The notes: a model not told the origin generated them from the letters alone. A stretch of DNA of 64,000 nt from Ursus arctos (GCF_023065955.2 NW_026622852.1:8911423-8975422); one strand, 5' to 3'; positions 1 to 15,407 are shown, numbered from the stretch's first letter. Program-made: numbers and translations.

Positions 1-1596
<1,596 letters not shown>

Positions 1597-1899
1597 TCAG
1601 GAATGATTTTACACTTGAATGTAATAATCTAATACGTTCCACGCAAACTGTCTTTACCCTGAGACCCTAATATCAACTGTTTACCAGGGTACGACGAAGA
1701 TTCCTCACAACGCCAGTGTTCAAGTCTGTCATCATTGGTTACCACTTCCCCTATTCCCACTCTCCAACCTTCTCCACTCACTCCTTTCTATTAGTTGCAC
1801 CGTATCTGTCACTGTATCTAGTCCATAGGTAATTCAGAGGAAACAACATGTTTCCTATTGCTCAGCACAAAGCAAGGTGCTTTGAACGAAGTTGGTTCT

Positions 1900-2076
1900 T
1901 TTTTTTTTTTTTAAGATTTTATTTATTTGAGAGAGAGCATGAGGGGGGTGGGGAGAGGGAGAAGCAGACTCCCCCCTGAGCAGGGAGCCCAATGAAGAGC
2001 TTGAATCTAGGGCCCCAGGATCATGACCTGAGCTGAAGGCAGACACTTAACCGACTGAGCCCCCCAAGAGCCTTCT
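1900..2076 (-). mobile_element. SINEC (carnivore tRNA-Lys SINE)
   Basis: A poly-T run and AAGATTTTATTTATTTGAGAG begin the reverse-complement element. Its tRNA-like head (ctgagccccccaagagcc) is at the high end. The target-site duplication aagttggttct is at 1889-1899 and 2077-2087. The head is somewhat degraded. Confidence 0.93.
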
Positions 2077-2375
2077 AAGTTGGTTCTCAAAAACCTAATC
2101 GCTGTTCAGTTAATCAAATTCGAAAATTAACATGTTAAAATGCATTAGAAATCATATGAATATTATTTGATATAACGAATTCTTGTTATTAGGGCAGGTT
2201 TACAAGTAAACTTGACAAATGTGAAATAAGAGCCCAGTTTTGTGGGTTTTTCCCCAAAATACATATTCAGGTTGATATATGAATAGTTAAGTGTGGCCTT
2301 ACTCAATAGTTATGGGGTTTTTTAAGTTTGTATACCCAACTTTCTAAAAATCACTTACAATGTACTCATGAAAAA

Positions 2376-2425
2376 AAAAAGAAATAAATTATTTATTTAT
2401 TAAAAATAAATAAAAATAAATAAAA
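2376..2425. repeat. (TAAA)n/(TTTA)n simple repeat
   Basis: An A/T-only stretch with aaataaat and atttattta units. Confidence 0.85.
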
Positions 2426-2604
2426 TGTGCTCATGGTGTTTTATAATTTAAAGTATTATTTTTAAATCAGGAGATCTTTTTGACTTTGCTGATATAGTAC
2501 GAACTGAGATTCTTGTATATAAGTATTGGTTTTTGTATAATGGATTACATCTGTTTAAATTTAAAAAATGTGTTTCTAGACATCTTGAATAGATCCGTGA
2601 GGCA

Positions 2605-2815
2605 GCATGTTGTATGAGAACGGGTAGAGTCTTGGGAGGTAGCCATTTAGTTTGAACTCCCTCTGCTGCTTCTGAGGTATGTGCCTCAGTTTCCCAAGCT
2701 CGAAAATGAGAATACCAGTCACCTACCACCTATGATTATTTTGAAAATGAAATGAGATAAGGAGTGATAAAAGCCCAGCATCATGCCCAGTGCATAAAAG
2801 GTATTCAATAAATGT
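2605..2815 (+). mobile_element. MIR
   Basis: The core gtgcctcagtttcccaag, with aaaatgagaata and cacctaccacctatgat, is followed by the 3' end ggtattcaataaatg. This is a diverged but nearly complete MIR. Confidence 0.85.
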
Positions 2816-2914
2816 GAGATCGCTTCTTTCCTTGATTTCTTCCCCCACATCTCTTCCCTGCCAGCCTGGAGTGGTTAGCAAAGGGTGAACAGTTCAAACC
2901 ACGCTAAAAGCAGA

Positions 2915-3345
2915 TGAAGAGTTATAAATGAATCTATTTGTTGAAAGTCTGTTCCTTCAACAAGTTGTTTGTGTCCATTACTGGCAGGTGCTGCAAGGGA
3001 TACAAAATAGTCTAAGATAGTTCCTGTCCTTAACAAAACAGATTGGGCAACAAGCTGGGTAAACAAAACACTCATGAAAAAATAGAAATACCAGCATAAT
3101 GCTGATTATAATGAAACAGCCCAAGTGAATGACAGCACCAATAAACGCTATGGGATTTCATGGGAAGAAGAATCCAATACAGGCTTCAGGGATCCAAGAA
3201 CTCCAAGGAGAAGCCATAGCTTGCACTGGACTTTGGAGAACGAGTAAGGTCTTAAGGCGAGGTCATTCTCAGCAGGGGTTACTGCAAAAGCAACATCAGG
3301 GGCAGAGATAATATGCAAGGTGAAACCAGGCAGGTTGGTGTTAAA
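2915..3345 (+). mobile_element. Probable ancient LINE remnant
   Basis: The sequence ttcaacaagttgtttg, then gctgcaagggatacaaaatag and agttcctgtccttaac resembles a common old mammalian L2/CR1-like repeat. It is highly diverged. Confidence 0.35.
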
Positions 3346-6300
3346 GGAGAGTGCTGAAGAAGAGTTTCTTTCTTTACCCATTTTTTATCAGGCCTTCAAA
3401 AGCTCTAATGAGAGAAAAGTGTGTCCCGGGGCTGTGGTAACAAAACTCTAGAGCCCTGGCGATTCACTCTAGGAGCATACAGTCTACTTAATCTTCCTCT
3501 CTTCCAACCGCTTCAAACTGAATACACAATTCCAAAAGGACCGCAGATTTTCAGGGAATTTTTCTTCCCCAGAATTTTAATGTGTTCACTGCATGTGTTC
3601 GCTGTCAGCTGAATTGTATGTCAATACCAGGTCGGCCAAGATTTACTTAAAAATATTTTTAAGAAAGTATGATTAGGAAGCACATGTGTTACTGCAGAGA
3701 AGTAATTAAAGAATATACGACGGATCTCTCTCTTCCCCTATTAAAAACTAAATCAATATATACAAGATTAGTCTCAGCTCAAACTTCTGGAGTTTATGCC
3801 TTCTGTTAAATTATTCCCTTTATATAGTGTATTTTAACTTCATTTTAATAACACAGAAAATATCTGTATTCAATGGGTAACTATGTCAAATGGCTTGAAT
3901 TCTTTGGGCAGCTAAAATGTAACTGTTTGTTGTGGCTTGAGGTAAACTGGAGGTTAAAAAAAAAAGCAAGGTAAGAAATTCCACAGTAACCACATGCTTT
4001 AAAGTTTATTATTAAAACCATGTTCTATGTGACATTGGAAAGCAGGGTATATGCTAGAAGGAGGCATTTGAGGGACTCAGGGAAAGACCTGAATTACTGA
4101 CAGGAAACTTACAGGTTATAACTTATGCAAAGTACTTGCAATTTATTAAGCTCATGCAACATTTAAGCAAAGATCTGTAGTTTCTATTTCATACATATGG
4201 CTTAAGAGTCAACACAGATTGCTTGGCCATAAACATACTAGATGAAATTTATAGTAAAATAATAATTTAAAAAATCTTCGGAAACTTTGTTTTTTCTAAA
4301 TTTTCTTGCAGACGGATTATTACAGACTATCAAGACAGCAATTAAAATAATTTATCCACAGATTTATACAGGAGCATTGCAAAAATGCAACGTGCCTTCT
4401 GACATTTAAGGGGAGAGTACAAGGAGAAGAGTAGATTAATAACAAACCTGGCCAAATTCTAAAGCAGCACTCACCAAATGTATTTAATAATAAAGAGAGT
4501 ATGTGAACATGGCAAGTCCCGGGCTGATACTCCCGTTTAAAAGCCTCTGGAAGAACTTACAGCAGATGCAAAGATCAACGTTAGCACCTCTCCTGGAGAG
4601 CTGCAAAGTCTGAAAGCTGCAAATCATGTTTAAGAGGCTGCCAATATCCTCTTAGAAACGAAGCTCCAAAGAACCTCAGATTCTAAGGGTTAGAGGCCAC
4701 CCCTTAATCTCTCTTATTGTTCTTCTCACTCCAAAAGCTGATCCTAAATCAACTTTCAAGATGGAGATAATATCATTCAGCAGAAAGATCACTATCCTAA
4801 AATTGAGGAGCTTCATTAGCTAAAGTCAACAGACACATTAGTGGGTCATATGATAGTCAAACCCTGGAGGCCAGAAACCATTAACATACTGTGAGCCCTC
4901 ACGAAGTCAGAATCTGTGATATACAGCATAAGGGTCGTGCTGAAGTTTCTGCTTACTTAGCAAGCCCGTATTTCATAAACAACGAAGTTCAATTGTGTAA
5001 ATAAGATTATGATGTGGATATAGTAAAACACTTAGGAGAATAACTGCTCAAGCCTTTCAGAGACACCTATTTACATACGGAGCAGAAAATAAATGTTTGC
5101 TGCACAAAGGAATGAATGGACATAGATAATTAATACACTAATTAAAGATCAGTAATGTGTGTTGTAAGAGCTTAAAAACCTAAGAATGGGTGAGTTTATT
5201 CAATCTACCTCATTTTCGAACTGTTCTGGAAAGGTGTTTTTCGAATCTTTATGTTTAAATTAAGATTTTTCAGAATATCACCCTGGTCTTTTAAAGCTCC
5301 TGTGTGGCGGCCTTTCTACAGCGTCTGGCATGATGTTACTTATAATAAGGAACTGATAATGTTTTCCAACGGATGACTCTTTGGTCCTTCTCACGAGAAG
5401 GAGGAAATACATCACGAAACTTAGGAAAAGACAAATTTAAACAAATAATGTTATAATGTCTTGTAACTGTAGCAGAACAGTATAGGGAAAACACCTCCCC
5501 ACACACACCCCCCCCAACTTTCAAATTCCCGCTTCCTTACATGAGGCCAGAAAGTGGTAGTAAGTCAGGCACGTTCCTTTCCAAATTAAAAATAAACACA
5601 GAAAACTTTCAAATGTCGGAGGCCTTCCATACCACCTTATTGATCGGGAAAACCATGCAAGGCTCATGGCCATGGTCAATGGAGTAGACCATCAGAATCC
5701 CCCTGTCCAGCAAACATGAACCCTAGGGTTGCTGGGATATAGGGTTTTAGGTTTTGGCCTCCTGCGCTGCCCTAAGTAAACAGATCCGTGACAGAAGTCT
5801 TTGGGGCATACATTTATTTATCACAGAATATGTCAGAAAGGATAAGTTACTAAAGGTCTTAAACATTCATGTATACAACTCCCTGAGATATATGCTATTC
5901 GCACTGGCCACTCTAGAAAGAGGAACTCTTCAAGAAACTCTGATTCGAAAGACGCAGTCACCTACCAGCTGGGGGATGACTTCACTGACCACAACTCTAA
6001 CTCATTACCTAAACTTACCCTCAGTAACTTGCTTTGTTCTTTTGGGATCACCATAATTCTTGTTCAAGACCTCTGAATTTGACCCAGATGAGAAAAACAC
6101 AACTTAAACAAGGACAGAACGCCACTACGTCACGTGAATAACATCATTCCGAACGGTGACGCTCTCGAACAAAATGCCAGGTAAAAATACAGCCTTTAAA
6201 GTTACATAAATAAGCTAAATCAAAGAGAACAAGAAGAAATGAGTCACCTCCTATAACAAGATGATACCATCAGAGCCACATCTTAGGTCTATTTGTACAT

Positions 6301-6958
6301 ACTAGTAATACGTAAAAGACTTAAGTCAGTAAACTACTCCCTTGCTTAGGTAGCCGGCCAGGTGAACTTAACCCAAGGAAAATCTCATCCGGCCTGTCAA
6401 GAATGGTGTCTCAGGTGAGGTGGCCAGTTAAAACAATTGAACATTGTTCTGGATCACAATAGCTTTCTATCTATATCCAAAGTACAATCTGCAAAGTTAA
6501 TTTCTGCATCCCTCTCCACTCTGCATGTTAGTGTGGGTATCCTGTACCTCTCCAAGCCCCCACCAAAATGTTAGTAGAATGAAAAAGCACTTATCTACAG
6601 GAAACTTATGTGGGTTATCATAACAACATGGAGTACATTTAATTAATCACACTTCCTTTGCTATAAATGACCATCTATGGTCACAGAGAGAACGGTGAAT
6701 TAAGTGAATACTAATACCACGGCAATCAGAACAACCCCCAAATTATTTTTATACTACAAACGTTTGATGACCTAAATGTAACTCTTTTAGAAAATCCGAC
6801 AAAACAGATTCACGTATGAGTTCATCAAAAAGATGGGAGATTTTAAAACTCAAATTTTCCTAGTAAGTGGTTATTCTTAATACTGTGTTGAAGGTTCAAA
6901 ATATTGCCTATCTTAAATCATACCGTATAACTAAATATTAACAAAACAATTTACTTAC

Positions 6959-7027
6959 TTCTGGATACCCTCACAAGTTCGGATACATTGAAGACTCCAG
7001 ATTTTACAAAACTATCCTCCAGGTAAC
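6959..7027 (-). CDS. NFIB: NFIB exon 4
   Basis: This 69-nt exon on the minus strand lies between the acceptor tttattttcag and the strong donor AA|GTAAGT. It encodes (G)YLEDSFVKSGVF followed by NVSELVRVSR and the first base of the next Thr codon. This segment follows the DNA-binding/dimerisation domain of NFI proteins, before the transactivation region. The leading GT completes a Gly codon opened by the final G of exon 3. Both borders are phase 1, so the exon can be removed without a frame shift. Joining to exon 5 restores an ACG Thr codon, which confirms both splice junctions. The open frame without internal stops, the splice signals and the match to remembered NFIB sequence agree. NFI paralogues are very similar here, so the paralogue call rests on exon 5. 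Confidence 0.95.
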
Positions 7028-7439
7028 CTGAAAATAAATATCAAGAGGAAAAAGATCAGCACAAGCAGGAAGCAAATAAATGATTAAACGCTAGGATTTG
7101 TTCAAGTGTTTTTAAACTAAAGGTTAGAACGAAAACCAAGTGTGCTGACAACAAACACAAGTGAAAGCAAAACTCTTTGAATGCAATCCGGGGTCTGTTT
7201 AAACAAAAGTAAGAAGTTGAGATGCCAAATAATTTCCTAGGGAACTTTCTTCCCCACTTGCTCAATGTACAGGGCAACTGGAATGGTTTTATTTGCCACA
7301 GCCCACGCATAGAGAATGAAGATTCTGGGGTTCTGACCGAATGCATTCAGCTCGGTAGCACCTGGTAGACTAAAGTCGACCCATTTACAAAAAAGAAAGA
7401 AAGAAAAAGGAAAACCACAACCACAATTAGAACCTTGTT

Positions 7440-7740
7440 GGAATTACTTCAAAGATCTCCTGAAACCACTGTTCTTTCACAAATCCTTCCCTGATTAAAG
7501 AAAAGCAAGCTGCTGTTTGCAGCACTCCCCCACCCTTCCTCCAAGGTCATGAATCACACAAAAGCAGAACTTATACGTATAGCAAATACTTTGCATAGAC
7601 CTATTTCCACGTACCTTTGATAGACCTCACATGATTTCACTGCCCTCTCACTCTTGCTACTACTTCCCTGGACTCCCTTCATTTCAAGAACCACATACTT
7701 TTTCTAGCAAATGGTGATAAACCCAGGCCTCCAGGAATGC
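7440..7740 (+). mobile_element. Possible L2 remnant
   Basis: The sequence tttcacaaatccttccctga, then tttcactgccctctcac and ggactcccttcatttcaag recalls L2 order and wording. It is weakly supported. Confidence 0.35.
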
Positions 7741-8129
7741 CATGTGACCCTTCTGTGACATCCAAGTGCAGGGTCCACAGCGACTGTGGCCCACCATTCA
7801 GGAGCTTAAGTTCTGTGCTGTCTGGGATCTGGCCAAACTGTGTCCAGGATTAGAAATGAGGACTCCCACAAATACCCAGTCATGTCCCTAGCTTCTCACT
7901 GACGTGCAGGAGGCATACTGAGGGCCAAGAGGAACAGAATACCAGAAGCACGGATATGGTTACTCTCTGCTTCCCAGGAAGAGAATAAGAAAAGCCTGAA
8001 AACCCTCGGAATTCAAATGTTTCCAGGAAAACAAACTCTAGATTCTAAGAACCAACAGTTGGATCAGTTTTTATGTAAAGTTTTAGGGCTGACCAAGGGA
8101 CTCGATTCAGGGCAGGAATGTGAGTCAGA

Positions 8130-8325
8130 GGTGGTTTAGCTCTCAAGTCAGGGAGCTGGCATCTGACTCCCAACCACACTTTATCAGGGTGGAATCCTGG
8201 TCATGTTATTACATTCCTGGTGTCTCAGACTCCTCATTTAAAAACTAGAGATAATAAAATTATTATGAATGATAAGTGAGATAAAAACATAAAATCCATA
8301 TTAGGCACTGATTAAACGTTCCCAA
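8130..8325 (+). mobile_element. MIR (diverged)
   Basis: The order is ggtggtttagctctcaagtc, gggtggaatcctggtcatg, gtctcagactcctcattt, aaaactagagataataaaa, aagtgagataaaaac. It follows MIR from A-box to 3' half, strongly mutated. Confidence 0.6.
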
Positions 8326-8999
8326 TGAGTTAGGATTGGCCAGTTGTGTCAATGATCACCCATACATTGAATTATGCACACTGGATTCCAGACGGTCTCA
8401 AATTATGTGTAAATCTTTTTTAGAAATTTTGCCAGAACAAAAGCTATCACAGTTCCTTTTACCTGTATCCAACATAAGAAGACAGAGAATCATTCGATGA
8501 GCTTATACGCTTCATTGTTGTGAACCAAGGAGTCATGCGTATCTGAACACTATTATACCCATCATCACCCTCTTTAGAAACAGAACAAAAGAAAGAGTGT
8601 GAAGGAATTATGAGCTCTCAGCTGGTGATAAAACTCAGGTACCATATTAAGTATTACTTTGAAAAAAATATATACATTTTTAAGAGGATAATGACAAAAT
8701 GTCCCCATTTGATATACCTATGTTTTAAGAAATTCCTACTTCTCAAGCAACTTAATTTTTCACCAGGTTGAATTTGTTTCAATGATTACTGAGAAACTTT
8801 TAGGTAGCCTACACTGTTCAAGGTTCTTAAAGCCATGAAGACGAAAAAAGGACATTGACTCCCTTTGTGTGGTTGGGGGAGAAGATATTTTCAATATTCT
8901 GAACCGTGGTAGGTTACCATCATGTGAAACAACAAAAAATGCAATACACATCTTCGTAAAGGAGATCAGACAGGATTATTTGTCCTCGCCCAGCAGTAC

Positions 9000-9395
9000 T
9001 GTCAGTGTCTGCCCTCCCACCTTTCTCATGCAGTTCCATTCCTCTGATCAGATGGCACTCTCTTTGCATACTCTGTTCTCATCCTGCAACGTCCAGCTCA
9101 AATACCGTCTACTCCGTGACCTGTTCCTCTACCCTCCTCCCCCAATCCCTGCGCCAGCCACAAATCATCTCTTTCTTCCGGATTCACAGAGAACCTAGTT
9201 TGTACTTACTTACATCACTTTCCACATTCAAGTGTCCAAGATATCTGTTTTCAGGTCTTGTGTTTCTTACTGGATTATCAGCTCCTTTATTTGGAGAGTG
9301 ACTGGGTTTTGTTCATCTCTGAATGTCCCTTCACAACTAACTCTGTGCCGATACATACAGCAAGTACTAAATCAATGCTTACAGAACAAAATTTT
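9000..9395 (+). mobile_element. L2 3' part
   Basis: The segment gttctcatcctgcaacgtcc, tactccgtgacctgttcct, ttactggattatcagctcc and the 3' end gtactaaatcaatgc follows L2 ORF2 3' end and tail. The plus-strand open frames here (8869-9301) lie in this remnant and are not genes. Confidence 0.72.
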
Positions 9396-11394
9396 CAATT
9401 TTAACCTTTTGGAACAGGGTCATAAAAAAGCATCTTAGTAATCATGTGACAGTGTAGGTGTAGATGGCTTAAGGTTGAAGGATAATTATACTGACTCTTG
9501 TTATTCCCTGGACTCGTCTGCTGACCAGTTTATCGAGGCTTTTGGGTAGAATGGGAAAGAATGATGAGCAGAGACAGATTCTATCTCTGACTTTGTTACG
9601 TTCCAGTACACAACTTGAGGCATTTAGTACAAAGTGACCACCGAGAAACTAGAAGTGTGTAAAGAGTCGGAGTTCAAAAATATTTGCAAAATAAATTGGT
9701 GAATGAGTGACTAGTGAGCATTTCAATATATTTATATAAAGTAAATCATGTGTTATACGTAGTAACATGTCAATATGTAGATATCACGTGAAGTTCATTT
9801 CCTTATTACTCCCGTGAGCAGTCAGGGCTCCATCTGCTTCTTTGTCATGCCCTTGAAGACGGAATGGTGTGTGGACATCAGGAGCCCAATCATACGGATG
9901 GGAGGAGCCCCTCAAGCTAACCCTACTAGCAGGAAGACAGGCAGGCAGTCACACACAGGCAAATACAACGACTATCTCATAGAAAAGGGAAGGCAATTCA
10001 GAATGTAGCACGGTGTTTCCCCACCCCTCACCTCCAATTCAAGTTCCGAGGAATCTGAATCTACAAGGAAACCTGGAAGAGCTATTTTGCTGAAACTGTG
10101 AAAGGCACCGGAAGTATCTCAGAGCTGCTTGGGCACCCACTAGACAAAATGCAACACTCACAGGTCCCACTGGGCTCCAGTCCTGCATGGAGCATGGTGA
10201 GACTTCACTGAAAAGAGGGCTCTCCAGGATGAGCGGTAACGCAGCCCCCCCACATGACCTTACGGGAGTGGGGGTTAGGAGGAATCAGGCAACTGGGTAA
10301 CCTGGGAGAAGCACCCGACGCCAAAGGCTGCGTCCTCCGTTCATCTTTGCACACAGCACATCCTTACTATGCACAGGCATTACCCAAGACGAGGAGGGCA
10401 AAGGAAAGAACTAGTGGAGGACAGAGCACTTGGATAGCGAATAGCATACAAGAAAGTATACAGGAAACAATGCATAAGGACTCTGGCAAAACAACCGGGG
10501 AGAATCACGCAGGGTGTCAGGAGCCCTGTGAGAGTACAGAGGATGAGACTCAGCAAAATGCAGGGTATTACTATTAACACAACCCCATCTGTAACCTCCA
10601 GGCTGCTGGGGCCTTCCAGAAACATGGTTTTCGTGTGTTACATAGACCACTGTGAATCTAAATAGCTGATACAAAGGCCAACGATTTTAAAGCAATTTGG
10701 AGACATTCATATAGTAAATTCCCTTCATCTACCAAAGGAAATATGAGCATCTCTGAGGCAGAGCAGCTGCTTAATGGTTACAGAGCAATATTACACAACA
10801 GCTTAAGCCAAGAAGCAAAGAACAACTCGGCATTTATGTGATGGTGTATTTACACTACATGTAATGCTTTTTAAAAAATAAAATTGAGTAGGAAATAAAG
10901 ACCTCTGCAAACTGAAAATTCTCAAAGGCAATATCAAATTATATTATTTTACTTCTTTTTTTATTTTTATCTAACAAAAGCAACAATAAATCACTACTCA
11001 GAAGTTAATATAGTGTTTAACCTCCTTTACAAACAATAACAAAGGGACACAATGGCATATCTAACTGTTAATATCTCAAATTATAATCAGCTCCATTTGA
11101 ATGTTAAACAACATTTACATAGAAAATCCAAAGGAAAACTGATAACGCTCATTTTTATAGTCTACTGTGTTCTATTCTTGAAATTAAAAAAAGAAAAAAC
11201 CACAGAAAGCAGTTATTAAATTCATGAAAGCTGTCTTCCAGTATTAGAAGGACTGTTAATGTAGATTTTGGATGAGACTTCTTCCGCACAGTTCCAGGAA
11301 CTGTTTTTTGGCTCAATAACCAGATTTGTCATCCAATAAGAAAAGTCCTAGAAGGGAATGGGAAACCTTGCAAAGGTAGTAACGGCCAACACAG

Positions 11395-11545
11395 GCCAAG
11401 CTACTGCTCTAAGATCTTCAAAAGCATTCATTCAACGTAATGCTCCTAATGATCCTACCAGTTCTCATGCAAGCGTTCCCATTTTACAGATGAGGAAAGT
11501 GTCCACAGAGGTAGGGGGTTCCCAGGAGCAGGAAAGACACCCCCC
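11395..11545 (-). mobile_element. MIR
   Basis: The characteristic reverse core cccattttacagatgaggaaa is preceded by tgctctaagatcttcaaaagc. Confidence 0.75.
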
Positions 11546-11625
11546 CATTAGATTTAAGAATTCTCACTTTGGGTAGGAAACTGAATTAAGAGCACCTCTG
11601 AAACCCACTGCAATGTTCAGGTTCC

Positions 11626-11840
11626 TTTTTTTTTTTTTTTTTTTTTTTAAGATTTTACTTATTTATTTGAGAGAGCGAGAGCGTGCACACAAGCGGGGCC
11701 AGGTAGTGGCAGGGGGAGAGGGAGAAGCAGACTCCCCGCCCGGGGGTTGGAGGGAACCATGCGGGACTCGATCCCAGAATCCTGGAATCCTGACCTAAGC
11801 CAAAGGCGGACACTTAACCCACTGAGCCACCCAGGCGCCC
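11626..11840 (-). mobile_element. SINEC
   Basis: Reverse-complement SINEC with a long T-run, AAGATTTTACTTATTTATTTGAGAG, and the head ctgagccacccaggcgcccc. The short duplication caggttcc is at 11618-11625 and 11844-11851. The element contains a divergent cgcccgggggttgg segment in its body. Confidence 0.94.
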
Positions 11841-12369
11841 CTACAGGTTCCACTTTCTTACAGCGCCCTTTTCCTGTTAGTTTGCTTGCATTGCTTGCTC
11901 ATTTGGAGAAAGAACAGAACCCCTAGGTATCTCGCAGGCCTTAGGATTCCGATTGTTCACTTCCTTCCGCAGAGTGTAAAAGACGCCTAAATCCTTTTGT
12001 TTATGGATGCAAAGGGGGAGAAGATAAGATTATTTTACACTAGCTCTTTGCCAATCTTCATATAACTTCAGATACCACCACTAACCTACTGGGGATTTTT
12101 TGGTGGTGGTGTAAGGCACGGCTTTATCTGCACTTTCTCGACCGATGTGCACTGTCCACGGTTAGGAATGAAAACTGTGATTATGAAATAGACAGACTAA
12201 TCATTACAAAGATATGATCCTCTGCGCAGAGACTGACCCTCAGCCTATAGCCAAGGTTCACATTCCAGTATTAATTTAGAATTAAGTTTATCCTTCACTA
12301 TGAAATGTCCCTGTTGGTGATTTAAGAGATTCCGCAGAAGGACAGCAATTTTCTGACTTCAACACGCTC

Positions 12370-12890
12370 TGATCGTACTATATAATGTTGTTTGTTTTTC
12401 AGTACTTCCTTCCAGTCTATTAAACTTTTTCTTGTATGTATGTAATATATAAAAATATGTATTTTCAAAAACAGAGATCAAATTTAAATGAATTTGTATC
12501 CTGCTCTTTTTTCCAATTCACGTTATATCTTTCCCTTTAGATTGAATAGCTTTTCAAAAGCATGACTGTAATGTCTGTATAATGTTACACCGCATGGCTG
12601 TACTTCATTTGACCATTCTCCTTTTTTTTTTTTTTTTGGCATTTTAGGTTATTTCCCATTTTTTAAAATATTATAAACAGAACTGCCATTAACATCCTCG
12701 TACACAAATCTTTGTCAGCGATTCTCATGATTTCCTTAGGCTGGAGTTCCCAGAAATGGAATTACTGGGTCAAAGGACATAACTCTTTTAAAACTCTTGG
12801 TTAAAAACTGTCAAGCTGCTTTCCATAAAGATTTTTGCCAATTTCTTCTCCCTCGGGCAGAATGAGTGTGTCCATGTCACCACCCCGCTG
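12370..12890 (-). mobile_element. Old LINE-derived sequence (antisense)
   Basis: The segment reading gaactgccattaacatcctcgtac and gaaatggaattactgggtc resembles a dispersed mammalian LINE sequence that I remember in inverted orientation. It is heavily diverged, so the family and borders are uncertain. Confidence 0.5.
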
Positions 12891-13429
12891 CCACAATTAC
12901 ATATTAGTCATAAAAGGGATTTGTTTTAATTGTAACACGTTGATAGAGAAAAGATATCATTACATTAATGTCATAATTTTCATTTACTTAATTATAATAC
13001 AGTTGGACATTTTTCAGGTATTTGTGCATTATTTCTTTGGACAAACATTCAAAAATATGTAAAATAGGAATTGTGCTGTCAGGAATATTTTATTCCTAAT
13101 ATTAATGATTACTTCTAGAGCTTCACAGTTAATGATAATGTTGGCTATTAATTAATAATTGATTTTTTTCTTATCATCTTATATGTTCACTTATTCATAG
13201 TTCTTTCAGATTTTTAAAAGTGTTCTGATCAGAATGGTTATTGAATACCATTAAATGTTTTTTGGCATCCTTTTTAAATTTCCTTACAGTATTTATTGTT
13301 GTTATATATTACTGAATTCTTAGATTAAATTATCTTTGCTTATCTATACAAGGTAGCTCTTCTAATTTACTGCTAAACTGGTTTGCTAACAGTTTTTTCT
13401 GAGTTCTCTCTATGTAGCTGGTATACTTT

Positions 13430-13735
13430 TCTGGGGATCTTTGTTTCATTTGTGAAGTTTTCATACTAGGGTTACATACATGCTTCATAAAATGGTTTGG
13501 ATGACAGCCATTTTTTATTTTTAAAAAATATGAAAAGTTCGTGGAAGTCTGGAAAAACTCACTGGTAAAACTATCTTCTCATAATTTGTTTCAGAGAAGA
13601 TTCTTAGAAAACTCTGAGTCTTTCATGAATTTGCTCTACTCTTGAGGCAATTTTATTATATATTATCAAAAATCTTCAATTTTTCATATTTTTAAATTTA
13701 TTAGCACAGATACTTTATGGTTTACTAAGTATTTA
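13430..13735 (-). mobile_element. L1 ORF2 fragment (antisense)
   Basis: The minus strand resembles the L1 ORF2 stretch just upstream of the RT core. Read on the plus strand, gtctggaaaaactcactgg, then ctctactcttgaggcaa, gives the familiar reversed order. It is diverged and has no open frame. Confidence 0.6.
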
Positions 13736-13834
13736 TTTTTACAGTACAGTAAATTAAGTTATATTTTACTATAATCAATACTTTAATTAATAAAATTTTA
13801 TTAAATTATGTTAAAGTAAATTAAAAGACCAGCT

Positions 13835-13965
13835 CTGCCACTTACTATGTAACCCTAAGGCAGGTTGGACAGCTTTTCCACACCTCACACTTCACTATAA
13901 TGCAGGTGAGAATCATAGTCCTATGACTCAATATGAAAACTGTACCTGTTTTCAAATAATAATAA
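13835..13965 (+). mobile_element. MIR fragment
   Basis: The MIR centre appears as gctctgccacttactatgtaa, then cctaaggcaggttggac. The remainder is diverged. Confidence 0.65.
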
Positions 13966-14199
13966 AGACATATTTCATTTTAAGAGCAGGGAAAGAGACG
14001 GTAGAACTCCAAATTAACAAAGAGAAAGCAAAAAAAAAAAAAAAAGTAACTTAACCAAGACAATAAAACTAAGAATATGAGATGTAAAAATAAATAATGC
14101 AAGGTAAACTGAATGAATAAAATCAAGCATATCCCATTACAAGACAGGTAAGTGGATTGAATTAGCCCATAAAGAACATTAGATCAACGGAAGCAAATA

Positions 14200-15210
14200 A
14201 AATTCAGCTATTTTTAAGGAACACATTGAAGACAAAATGACAACAAGAATAAAAAAGATGAAAATAAAATGGTATACAAAGAGAAATCAGGCAAATTCAA
14301 ACAAAAAGTAAGCAGTGTCAGTTAGTGGTGGTTAAGAGAATTTAAGATGAATTACAATAAACGAGATAAAGAAAATTACAGATAGATAAAAGGCATATGT
14401 AATAAAGAAGATAAATCATAAACCATATATGCACCAAACAGTATTGTGCTGAAACGCATAAAACAAAAGCTATTAAAATACAAGACACTTTAAAAAAATA
14501 CAATTTTAGTGAGAATTTTGAATACATTCTGTTTTAGAATTGATTATGACTATTAGACAATGACTAACTTTATATCATTCAAATACAAAGTATACTTTGC
14601 TAGCACGTCCACAGAAATTTTATAAAAATTGATCATGTCCTTGACCAAAGAGAAAACTGTTATTACTGTGTCATCTTTGATAAATAGGACTAAAAGTAAA
14701 AAACAAAAAGTGACCACATTTTCTGAACTACCTGAAAATTAAGAAAATAAACTATGGATCAAACAGAAAATCAAAAGAAAAATTATGAACTATCTAGAAA
14801 GCACTGAAAAGAAAAAAAGACAAATGGCAAAATAACTTTTCCATAAGATAGAAAGAACAGCAAAAAACCCAAGAAACATTAAAAAGGGAATTAAAGATAA
14901 AAGCTGAAATCAATAAAATAGGAAAAGAAGAATTTAAAACAAAAGAGTAAAAGGGAAGATGATTTTCTGAGAAGACCAGCGAAACAGAAAAACCATTTGC
15001 AAACCTCATTAAGGAAAAAAAGAAAAAGCGAAAATATACAAGAATAGAAGGGAAACATAACCATAGAAACCAAATACATTTTTAAAAGTATAAGAGAATA
15101 GCACATGCAGCTTACTGACCACAACTTTGAAAACTTAAATGGGCAATTACTTTCTAAAATAAAAGTAACCAAAATTGAGCAAAGTGGAAACCTGAATAGA
15201 CCAATTACCC
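14200..15210 (+). mobile_element. Old L1 fragment (endonuclease-RT spacer region)
   Basis: This A-rich strand is typical of L1 ORF2. Landmarks are gcaccaaacagtattgtgctg near 14430, the gaaatcaataaaataggaaaag stretch near 14907, agaccagcgaaacag near 14974 and cctgaatagaccaattacc just before 15210. Frames are broken throughout. It probably continues, after the MER5 copies, at 15640. Confidence 0.7.
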
Positions 15211-15216
15211 CTAGTG

Positions 15217-15394
15217 CAGTGGTTCCCAAAATCTGCTGATCATTGGAACCACCTGGGGTTCTTGAGAAACACCTTAGGCTTGGCTTCCACCCTCAGCCAT
15301 TCTGATTTAATTGGTATGGATGTGTCCTAGACGCGAAGATGTTCTAGAAGTTCCCCTCGTGATTCAAACGTGCAGCAAAGTCTGGGAACCACTG
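15217..15394. mobile_element. MER5-type hAT non-autonomous element
   Basis: A 178-bp element with perfect 12-bp terminal inverted repeats (cagtggttccca at 15217-15228, tgggaaccactg at 15383-15394). The internal sequence (gaaccacctggggttcttgag, attctgatttaattgg) resembles MER5A. It is non-coding and was mobilised by hAT transposase in early mammals. Confidence 0.82.
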
Positions 15395-15407
15395 GGTTAG
15401 CATTTTG